Below are positions 37,955 to 45,337 of a stretch of 64,000 nucleotides of DNA, in pieces (position 1 is the stretch's first letter; each line of letters begins with the position of its first letter). The stretch is from Gemmatimonadota bacterium (GTDB lineage Bacteria > Gemmatimonadota > Gemmatimonadetes > Longimicrobiales > Gaopeijiaceae). Below the pieces are notes generated by a model. The model was not told where the DNA came from, made no database searches, and was given only the letters and a program-made list of their open reading frames with translations. The DNA lies in NCBI GenBank assembly GCA_028874905.1, contig JAPPGZ010000071.1, positions 1 to 64,000 of the forward strand, read 5' to 3'. Made by a program: the position numbers and the translations under genes.

Positions 37955-40900
37955 CCGCTCCGATGCGCTACCCCGCGGTGCCCCGTTCGCGCGTCGCGCT
38001 CGAGGAAATCGTCCTCGACAACTGGCGCGAGGAGGACACCTTTCAGCGCACCCTCGACGCCACCCGCGACGGGGAGCCGTTCGTGTTCTTCGAGGGTCCG
38101 CCCACGGCCAACGGTCGCCCCGGTCTGCACCACATTATCAGCCGCGCCATCAAGGACCTGGTCTGCCGCTATCAGACCATGCTGGGCAGACACGTCACGC
38201 GCATCGCCGGGTGGGATACGCACGGATTGCCGGTAGAGATCGAGGCGCAGAAGCAGCTCGGCATCGAGGACAAGCGCGAGATCGAGGAGCGGGGGATCGC
38301 CTGGTTCAACGAGCGCTGCCGCGAGTCGGTCTTCACCTACAAGGACGAATGGGAGCGCTTCTCGGAGCGCATCGGGTACTGGCTGGACTACTCGCGGCCG
38401 TACGTGACGTTTCACGCGGAATACGTGGAAACCGGGTGGTGGCTGCTCAAGCAGATGGCGGACCGGGGGCTCCTGTACCGGGGCCACAAGGTGGTGCCAT
38501 GGTGTCCCTCCGACCAGACCGTGCTTTCCTCGCACGAACTATCGCTCGGGTACCGCAACGTGAAGGATCCGTCGCTCTGGGTCACCCTGGAACTCCTCGA
38601 CGGGTCCGGACGCCACCTGCTCGTGTGGACCACGACGCCGTGGACGCTCGTGTCCAACGTGGCCCTGGCCGTGAACCCCGCGCTCGCGTACGTCGAGGTC
38701 GTGCACGAAGGCCGGTGCCTCGTTCTGGCGAGGAGCCGGGCGGAGGCGCTGTTCGGCGCGGAGCATGTCGGTGGCGTTGTGGACACGGCCGAGCTGATCG
38801 GCGCGCGCTATCGGCGGCCGTTCGAAATCATCCCGGCCGACACGGTCAGGGGAAAGGCCTGGGAAATCGTTCCGGGCGGCTTCGTGTCCGACGAGGAGGG
38901 GTCCGGGATCGTGCACATGGCGCCCGCGTACGGGGCCGACGACTACCAGGCGGGGAAGGACTTCGGCCTGGCCGTCCTCGAGCCCGTGCAGCCCGACGGG
39001 ACCTTCGCCGCCGACCTTCCGCTCGTCGGGGGCGTGTTCTTCAAGGACGCGGACGAGCTGCTCCTGGCAGACCTGAAGGCGCGCGGGCTGGTCTTCCGGT
39101 CGACGCGCGAGACCCACTCCTACCCGCATTGCTGGCGCTGCGACACGCCTCTGGTGTACATGGCCCGACACAGCTGGTTTGCCCGGACCTCCTCCCTCAG
39201 GGACGACCTGCTGGCGAACAACGCTCGCGTGTCGTGGCACCCGCCCGAGGTCGGAGAGGGGCGTTTCGGCGAGTGGCTCAAGGGCAACGTCGACTGGGCG
39301 CTGTCCCGGGATCGCTACTGGGGGACGCCGCTGCCCGTGTGGGTGTCGGAGGACGACCCGGAGCGGATCGAGTGGATCGGGAGCTTCGCGGAGCTGGCCG
39401 AGAAGGCTGGCGAGCTGCCGGAGGACTTCGACCCGCACCGGCCCTTCATCGACGAGATCACTTGGAGCTGCCCCGAGACCGGGGCCATCATGCGCCGCGT
39501 GCCCGAGGTCGTGGACGTGTGGTTCGACTCGGGCGCCATGCCCTGGGCCCAGTGGCACTATCCCTTCGAGAATCGGGAGCTGTACGAACGGCACTTCCCG
39601 GCGGACTTCATCTGCGAGGCGGTGGACCAGACGCGCGGCTGGTTCTATTCGCTGCACGCGATTTCGACGATGCTGGGCCTGGGCCCCGCCTTTCGCAACG
39701 TGATCGTCAACGACCTCATCCTGGACGCCGAAGGGCGGAAGATGTCGAAATCCAGGGGCAACGTCGTCGATCCGTGGGAAGCCGTGGCCGATCATGGGGC
39801 CGACGGGGTGCGCTGGTACATGGTGACCGTGAGCAATCCGTGGCTGCCTACACGCTTCGACCCGGAGGGGGTGAAGGAGTCGGCGGCGCGGTTCTTCGAC
39901 ACGCTGCTCAACACGTACCGCTTCTTCGCGCTCTATGCGAACGTCGAGGACTGGGCGCCGCGGGCGGACGCTCGCGGTGCGGGCTCGAAGGCGGCAGCGC
40001 CGGACGCGGCGCCGGATGTGGCGGGCCGCCCGCCCCTCGACCGCTGGCTGCTGTCGCGCCTGCATGGTCTGGTGGCGGTCGCGCGGTCCGAGATCGACGG
40101 CTACAACCCGACGCGCGCCTATCGCGCGGTTACGGCGTTCGTGGACGGGGAGCTGTCGAACTGGTACGTGCGCCGGGCCCGCCCCCGATTCTGGGGGAAC
40201 ACCGACGCGGCGGACTCGGCGGCGGCTTTTGCTACGCTGCACGAGGCGCTTCGCACGGTGGCGCTCCTGATCGCGCCGATCACGCCGTTCGTCTCCGACT
40301 GGCTCCACCGGGCGCTGACCGGACGATCGAGCCACACCGAGCGGTTTCCGGAGGCGGATCCGGCGATGATCGACGAGGGGTTGGAGGCGCAAATGGCGGA
40401 CGTCCGCAGCCTCAGCACGCTCGCCCGGTCGGCGCGCGAACAGGTGAGGATCCGGGTGCGGCAACCGTTGGGCCGCCTGCTGGCGGTTGTGCCGGGGGAG
40501 CCGCCCGCGGACGAGGTGCTCGCGCTTCTGGTCGACGAGATCAACGTCAGAAAGGTCGAATTCACGGCGTCGTCGGACGCGCTGGTGACGCTGGTCGCGC
40601 GGCCGACATTCCGCACGCTCGGCCGACGCTTCGGCAAGCTCACCCAGGAAGCCGCGCGGAAGATCCGGGAGCTCGGCGCTGAAGAGCTGGGCGTGGTGCG
40701 CGCGGGCGGGACGGTGCGCCTCGAGGTGGACGGGGAGGCGCACCGGGTCGGCGGCGACGAGATCGAGGTCCTGGAAGAGGCGCGCGGGGGGTGGATCGTG
40801 CGGTCGGAAGGACGCTACACGGTGGCGCTCGACCCCGTCCTGACCGACGGACTCCGCCGCGAAGGCCTCGCGCGCGAGTTGGTGAACCGCGCGCAGCGCC

Positions 40901-41124
40901 TGAGGCGGGAGTCGGGGCTCGACATCACCGACCGGATTCGACTGGCGGTGGAGGGCACCAGCGCGGTATGCGAGGCCGCGCGGGAGCATGAGGCGGTGAT
41001 CGCGCGGGAAACTCTGGCGGTGGCTGTGCGCGTCGGGCAGGGCATGGACGGCGATTTCGAATATCGGAGCGAGGCGGTGCTGGACGGGGAGGCGGCCGAA
41101 CTCGGGCTTTCACGTCACTCGTGA
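37951..41124 (+). CDS. ileS: isoleucyl-tRNA synthetase, type 2
   Basis: Charges tRNA-Ile. The 1057-residue class I enzyme has the HIGH-region variant GPPTANGRPGLHHI (ending near residue 62), the editing (CP1) domain, and KMSKS at 597-601 (AEGRKMSKSRGNVVDPW). The C-terminus has no CxxC zinc finger, and the overall length and HIGH-region sequence match the type 2 (eukaryote-like) subgroup. Type 2 enzymes are known to be poorly inhibited by mupirocin. GTG at 37951 overlaps the preceding stop; an ATG at 37963 is the alternative start. Confidence 0.95.
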   Translation: MTAPMRYPAVPRSRVALEEIVLDNWREEDTFQRTLDATRDGEPFVFFEGPPTANGRPGLHHIISRAIKDLVCRYQTMLGRHVTRIAGWDTHGLPVEIEAQKQLGIEDKREIEERGIAWFNERCRESVFTYKDEWERFSERIGYWLDYSRPYVTFHAEYVETGWWLLKQMADRGLLYRGHKVVPWCPSDQTVLSSHELSLGYRNVKDPSLWVTLELLDGSGRHLLVWTTTPWTLVSNVALAVNPALAYVEVVHEGRCLVLARSRAEALFGAEHVGGVVDTAELIGARYRRPFEIIPADTVRGKAWEIVPGGFVSDEEGSGIVHMAPAYGADDYQAGKDFGLAVLEPVQPDGTFAADLPLVGGVFFKDADELLLADLKARGLVFRSTRETHSYPHCWRCDTPLVYMARHSWFARTSSLRDDLLANNARVSWHPPEVGEGRFGEWLKGNVDWALSRDRYWGTPLPVWVSEDDPERIEWIGSFAELAEKAGELPEDFDPHRPFIDEITWSCPETGAIMRRVPEVVDVWFDSGAMPWAQWHYPFENRELYERHFPADFICEAVDQTRGWFYSLHAISTMLGLGPAFRNVIVNDLILDAEGRKMSKSRGNVVDPWEAVADHGADGVRWYMVTVSNPWLPTRFDPEGVKESAARFFDTLLNTYRFFALYANVEDWAPRADARGAGSKAAAPDAAPDVAGRPPLDRWLLSRLHGLVAVARSEIDGYNPTRAYRAVTAFVDGELSNWYVRRARPRFWGNTDAADSAAAFATLHEALRTVALLIAPITPFVSDWLHRALTGRSSHTERFPEADPAMIDEGLEAQMADVRSLSTLARSAREQVRIRVRQPLGRLLAVVPGEPPADEVLALLVDEINVRKVEFTASSDALVTLVARPTFRTLGRRFGKLTQEAARKIRELGAEELGVVRAGGTVRLEVDGEAHRVGGDEIEVLEEARGGWIVRSEGRYTVALDPVLTDGLRREGLARELVNRAQRLRRESGLDITDRIRLAVEGTSAVCEAAREHEAVIARETLAVAVRVGQGMDGDFEYRSEAVLDGEAAELGLSRHS

Positions 41125-42125
41125 GTCCGGAGTCGGGCGCGGGTCCTGCGGCCGGAGGGGCCGGGACCCGCATGTGGCGGACAGGTACCGGGGCGAGCGG
41201 GCGCCTGGACCTCTATCTGGCCCGAAGGCTCGATTTGTCCCGCAGTCGAATCCAGGCGCTGTTGGAAGAGGGACACGTGCGGGTGGACGGTGCCCGCCCG
41301 AAGAAATCGGACCGGATCGGCCCGGGCCAGCTGGTGGAGGTCGAGGTGCCTCCCCCGGTGCCCCTGGTGGCCGCGGCCCAGGACATTCCGCTCGAGATCA
41401 TCTTCCAGGACGAAGACGTGGTGGTCGTGGACAAACAGCCGGGGCTCGTTGTGCATCCCGCGCCCGGACACCCGGACGGCACCCTGGTCAACGCGCTCCT
41501 CTACCACATCGGGGACCTGTCCGGCATCGGGGGCAAGCTGCGGCCGGGAATCGTGCACCGCCTCGACATGGATACGTCGGGATTGATGGTGGTGGCCAAG
41601 ACCGACCGTGCGCACCAGCGGCTCGCGGGCGCGCTCAAGGCGCGGGAGGTGAAACGCACCTACCTGGCAACCATCTGGGGCACGCTGAAGACCTCTCCTA
41701 CGATCGTCGATCGGCCGATCGGGCGACATCCGAGGCACCGTTTGCGCATGGCGGTGGTGCCGGAGGGCCGGCCGGCGCGGACACGATTCCGGCACCTTGA
41801 GGCGTGGACCGCCGCGAGCATGTACGAAGTCGCGCTCGAGACCGGGCGCACGCACCAGATCCGCGTACACGCGGCGTCGATCGGACACCCGGTCGTAGGC
41901 GACGCCCTCTACGGCGCCGGCCGGGAGCGCGGGGTTGCGGGGCCGCAGCGCCCATGGGCGGCGGCGTTGGCGAAGCGCACGCCCCGCCAGTTCCTGCACG
42001 CGCACCGACTGCAGTTCGATCACCCGGTGTCAGGCAAAACCCTGGTCTTCGAGTCGGGCCTGCCGGGCGATCTGGCCGCGGTGAGGGAATGGGCCGTGTC
42101 CCACGGGAAGGGGCCGGTGCCGTGA
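41121..42125 (+). CDS. rluD: RluD-type 23S rRNA pseudouridine synthase
   Basis: Converts uridines of the 23S rRNA helix-69 loop to pseudouridine. The 334-residue protein has an S4 RNA-binding domain (about 27-75: LDLYLARRLDLSRSRIQALLEEG). The catalytic domain carries the aspartate in GIVHRLDMDTSGLMVVAKT, then ETGRTHQIRVHAASIGHPVVGD and RQFLHAHRLQFDHP. GTG at 41121 overlaps the ileS stop. The first 17 residues are low-complexity, so the ATG at 41172 is possible. Members of RluA/RluC subgroups cannot be fully excluded. Confidence 0.9.
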   Translation: MSPESGAGPAAGGAGTRMWRTGTGASGRLDLYLARRLDLSRSRIQALLEEGHVRVDGARPKKSDRIGPGQLVEVEVPPPVPLVAAAQDIPLEIIFQDEDVVVVDKQPGLVVHPAPGHPDGTLVNALLYHIGDLSGIGGKLRPGIVHRLDMDTSGLMVVAKTDRAHQRLAGALKAREVKRTYLATIWGTLKTSPTIVDRPIGRHPRHRLRMAVVPEGRPARTRFRHLEAWTAASMYEVALETGRTHQIRVHAASIGHPVVGDALYGAGRERGVAGPQRPWAAALAKRTPRQFLHAHRLQFDHPVSGKTLVFESGLPGDLAAVREWAVSHGKGPVP

Positions 42126-43093
42126 CGGCCGGGATCGCGCTGGCGCTCATGATCGCGCTGGGCGGAGCGGGTCAGCAAGACGACGAGTGGCGGACTCTCG
42201 CCGGTTCTTCCCTGACGGCGCGCTACCAGGGGGTGGACTCGCTGAGGGCTTCCAGGGCACTGGTGACGCTCGACGCGCTGGGACAGCTGCCGGGTCTGCG
42301 GGAGACGGGCATGCGCGTCGTGCTGACGGTCGCGCCAACCCGCGAGGTGATGGACTCGCTGGTGGGAGGGAGGGTCCCGGAGTGGGCAGGCGCGGTGGCG
42401 ATCCCCGAGCGCATGGAGATGATCATTCCGGGCGGGCGGTTCTGGCCGCCTTCTCCCCTGGATGAAGCGCGGATCCTGCGCCACGAGTGGGCGCATCTGG
42501 CCCTCGCGCACGAGATGGGTGACTTGAGAATACCGCGCTGGTTCAACGAGGGATACGCGGAGTGGACGGCGGGCGCGTGGCTCGACGGCGGCGCGAGGAA
42601 GCTGGGCATGGCGCTCGTCTTCGGCGATGGTCCGCCGCTGGACTCGCTCACACTCGGATGGCCGCGCGAGCGCGTCCCCGCGGAACTGGCCTACCTACTC
42701 TCGGCTTCCGTAATCCAGTACCTGGTGGAATCCAGCGGCAGGCGCGGTCTCGAGACCTTCCTTGCCGAATGGAAGCGTCGCCGCTCGTACGACGCGGCGC
42801 TCAGGGGCGTGTACGGCGCGACGCCCGCCCAACTCGAATCCGACTGGCGGAGATGGGTGAAGAGACGGTACGGCTGGCTGATTGTGCTGTCTGATTCCGC
42901 GTTGTTCTGGGCGGTCCTTGCCGCAGCTCTCACGGCGATGTTCCTCGTCCGCAGGCGGTATCGGCGCGAGCAAATGGCCCGGCTGAGGGCAGGCGAGCCG
43001 CCGGATGCACCCCCGTTCTGGGTCGTGGCGGACGAGGGGCCCGGAAGGACTCGCGCGGAACCGCCGGTTGACCGGCGCGGACCGTCTCGGTAG
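42122..43093 (+). CDS. membrane-anchored gluzincin-like metallopeptidase (peptidase MA-like)
   Basis: A 323-residue protein with a signal-like N-terminus (residues 1-17). A zinc-peptidase core has HEWAHLALAH (HExxH, H121/E122/H125), and NEGYAEW (about 142-148) supplies the third ligand. A C-terminal transmembrane helix (about 263-283) precedes a basic, cytoplasm-type tail. The pattern matches peptidase_MA/DUF2268-like gluzincins. The catalytic part should face the periplasm. GTG overlaps the rluD stop. The natural substrate is unknown. Confidence 0.72.
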   Translation: MTAGIALALMIALGGAGQQDDEWRTLAGSSLTARYQGVDSLRASRALVTLDALGQLPGLRETGMRVVLTVAPTREVMDSLVGGRVPEWAGAVAIPERMEMIIPGGRFWPPSPLDEARILRHEWAHLALAHEMGDLRIPRWFNEGYAEWTAGAWLDGGARKLGMALVFGDGPPLDSLTLGWPRERVPAELAYLLSASVIQYLVESSGRRGLETFLAEWKRRRSYDAALRGVYGATPAQLESDWRRWVKRRYGWLIVLSDSALFWAVLAAALTAMFLVRRRYRREQMARLRAGEPPDAPPFWVVADEGPGRTRAEPPVDRRGPSR

Positions 43094-43102
43094 CGTCCGA
43101 AC

Positions 43103-43297
43103 ATGGCTCGAAGAAGAAAAACGGCCGCGGCCGAAGCATCCCTTCGGTTCTCAAGGGCCAACCTGTGGTTTGCGTTGGCGGGACTCGCCACGGTCGCCGC
43201 GGGCTACTACGTGCTGAGCCTGGGATCCATCACTCTGGCCCCCGTCCTCCTTGTGGTCGGCTACGTCGTACTCCTGCCCCTGGCGATTATTCGCTGA
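43103..43297 (+). CDS. small two-helix membrane protein (DUF3098-like)
   Basis: A 64-residue protein with a basic N-terminus (MARRRKTAAAEASLRFSRAN) and two hydrophobic helices (about 21-38 and 44-62). The second resembles the end of DUF3098 proteins (VLLVVGYVVLLPLAIIR). It follows the metallopeptidase by 9 nt and lies 55 nt before the M28 peptidase. It is short but has the codon pattern of its neighbours and a conserved-looking topology. Confidence 0.7.
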   Translation: MARRRKTAAAEASLRFSRANLWFALAGLATVAAGYYVLSLGSITLAPVLLVVGYVVLLPLAIIR

Positions 43298-43352
43298 ACT
43301 CCGAGGTGGGAGCATCGCGGCCGCCACCGGTCAAGCCCGAAGGAGCATCGTG

Positions 43353-45116
43353 ATGTTGCGCCGTCTGATCGCTGGAGCGGTGCTGCTGGTCCTGGCAGCG
43401 TCCGCCGCCCCGCCCCGCCTCGTTGCCCGGCAGTCCGCGTGGCGCTGCCCCGACCCCGCTTCTCTGATCGGTGACCTTCAGGGTCCACTCGCGCACGTGC
43501 GATACCTCGCGGACGACCTGCTGGAGGGCCGCGCCGTGGGCACGCGCGGCGAACGGTGCGCGGGCGAGTACATCGCCACGCAGTTTCGTGCACTCGGTCT
43601 TCGGCCCGCCGGAGACGGAGGCACATGGTTCCAGGCCTGGATGGTCCGCACGGGAAGCGTGGCGGGGGCCGGGAACGCCTTCATGCTGGCCGGCGCCGAA
43701 GGTACCCCCTTCGCGCTGGGAGAAGACTGGATCCCCTACGGCTTTTCCGCGTCCACCCGCGTCCGGGCCGAGCTGATGGACGCTCCCGGGGAAACCGGCG
43801 ACCCGGGTGCCGGCCCGGCGCACGGCCAGCTCGAGGGGCGCGCCCTGGTGATCGAGGGCGCGGCGCCGCACCCCCACGCGGCCGCCCCCGACGCCCACAG
43901 GGTGGGTTCGAGTGCGGCGTCCATGGGGGCGGCCGCGCTGATCGTGCTGCTGGACGGCTCCGCGCCGCTCCCTTCCCTGGAAGCCGAACGGCGCGCACCC
44001 CTCGCCATCCCCGTCATCGCGGTGCGGGGAGCCGCCGCCGACCGGGTCCGCGCGGCCGCCGCCTCGGGCTCGTCGGCAAGCATCGTCACGGTGATCGAGC
44101 CGGTCAGGCGTGAGGCGCGCAACGTCGCGGCCCTCCTCCCCGGCTCGGATCCGCACGGCGGCCAGACCCTCGTCATCGGCGCCCACTACGACCATCTGGG
44201 GTTCGGCGGCGCGGGCTCGCTCTCACCCGATGCCGTCGGCGAAGTGCACAACGGCGCCGACGACAACGCATCCGGGACCGCCGTGCTCATCGAAGCCGCG
44301 CGGGAACTTGCCACGGGGCCCCAGTTGGCGCAGAACGTCCTGTTCATCGCCTTCACGGGCGAGGAGCGCGGCCTGTGGGGGTCGGCGCACTACGTGGAAG
44401 CGCCGCTGCTCCCGCTGGACGGCACGATCGCAATGCTCAACCTCGACATGGTGGGCCGGGTCGCGGACGACGCGCTCACCGTCTTCGGCACGGGGACGGC
44501 GGAGGAGTGGACGGGTGTCCTCGACCGTGCTAGCGCGGCGACCCCATCCCCCCTCGACCTGCGTTACAACAGCGACGGCTTCGGCGGATCCGATCACAGC
44601 TCCTTCTACGCGCGGGGGATTCCTGTCCTCCACTTCTTTTCCAACACCCACCCCGAGTACCACCGCGTCGAGGACGATTGGGAGCTGGTCAACGCCGAGG
44701 GGATGAGCCGGGTGACCGATCTCCTGGTTTCCGTAGTCCGGGAAGTGCTCCCGACAGTGGGCCTGGCGTCGCTGACGCCCGTGGAGGGCGCTGGCAACCC
44801 GCAGGGCGTGGCGGGGCCCACGGACGGCAGCCCGGCACGGAGCGGGTTCCGGGTCCGCCTGGGGACGATACCCGATTATTCCCGCGAATCGGGCGGAATG
44901 GGCGTCACTGGCGTGCGAGAGGGCAGCCCGGCCGCGAAGGCGGGCATCAAAGGCGGCGACATCATCGTGAAGTTCGGCGACCATGACATCGAGGACGTGT
45001 ACGGCTACATGTACGCGCTGAGCGAGCATGAGCCGGGCGACGAGGTGGAAATCACGGTTCTGCGCGACGGCGAGCGAATGGTCTTCACGGCGGTGCTCGC
45101 GGTGGGCGGGGGTTAG
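43353..45116 (+). CDS. secreted M28 family zinc aminopeptidase with C-terminal PDZ domain
   Basis: A 587-residue exported peptidase with a signal peptide (1-26), an N-terminal part with a PA-domain insert, and an M28 catalytic core. The core has GAHYDHLGFGG (His ligand), VHNGADDNASGTAVL (bridging Asp), FTGEERGLWGS (catalytic Glu-Glu), LNLDMVGR (Asp) and FSNTHPEYHRVEDDW (His). A PDZ domain at about 505-580 (REGSPAAKAGIKGGDIIVKFG) may bind substrate or partner. ATG at 43353 has GAAGGAG upstream; a GTG three bases earlier is also possible. Confidence 0.92.
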   Translation: MLRRLIAGAVLLVLAASAAPPRLVARQSAWRCPDPASLIGDLQGPLAHVRYLADDLLEGRAVGTRGERCAGEYIATQFRALGLRPAGDGGTWFQAWMVRTGSVAGAGNAFMLAGAEGTPFALGEDWIPYGFSASTRVRAELMDAPGETGDPGAGPAHGQLEGRALVIEGAAPHPHAAAPDAHRVGSSAASMGAAALIVLLDGSAPLPSLEAERRAPLAIPVIAVRGAAADRVRAAAASGSSASIVTVIEPVRREARNVAALLPGSDPHGGQTLVIGAHYDHLGFGGAGSLSPDAVGEVHNGADDNASGTAVLIEAARELATGPQLAQNVLFIAFTGEERGLWGSAHYVEAPLLPLDGTIAMLNLDMVGRVADDALTVFGTGTAEEWTGVLDRASAATPSPLDLRYNSDGFGGSDHSSFYARGIPVLHFFSNTHPEYHRVEDDWELVNAEGMSRVTDLLVSVVREVLPTVGLASLTPVEGAGNPQGVAGPTDGSPARSGFRVRLGTIPDYSRESGGMGVTGVREGSPAAKAGIKGGDIIVKFGDHDIEDVYGYMYALSEHEPGDEVEITVLRDGERMVFTAVLAVGGG

Positions 45117-45172
45117 CAGCGGAACCGGTCCGACGCTGCCGCCGGTGATCTTGCGAAACCGGTCCCCGTGCG

Positions 45173-45196
45173 GCAGTATCCAAATACAGATACTGC
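45173..45196 (+). promoter_or_regulatory. palindrome upstream of cassette copy A
   Basis: GCAGTATC (45173-45180) and GATACTGC (45189-45196) form a perfect 8-bp inverted repeat around the AT-rich 8-nt spacer CAAATACA. AGGAGG, the ribosome-binding site of the cassette, begins 5 nt later at 45201. It could be an operator or a leader hairpin controlling access to that site. The rest of the 45117-45220 gap shows nothing else convincing. Confidence 0.5.
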
Positions 45197-45337
45197 GACC
45201 AGGAGGTTGTTCTCACCGGTCTGACGAGACCCGTCCCTGTCCTGGTACTGGCGGTCTTACTGGGACTTAGCCTCCCCTCAGGGACCGACTCTGCGCGGAA
45301 AGCGTCGGAGTCGTTCCGGCCGGGGCCGGTCGCCGTA

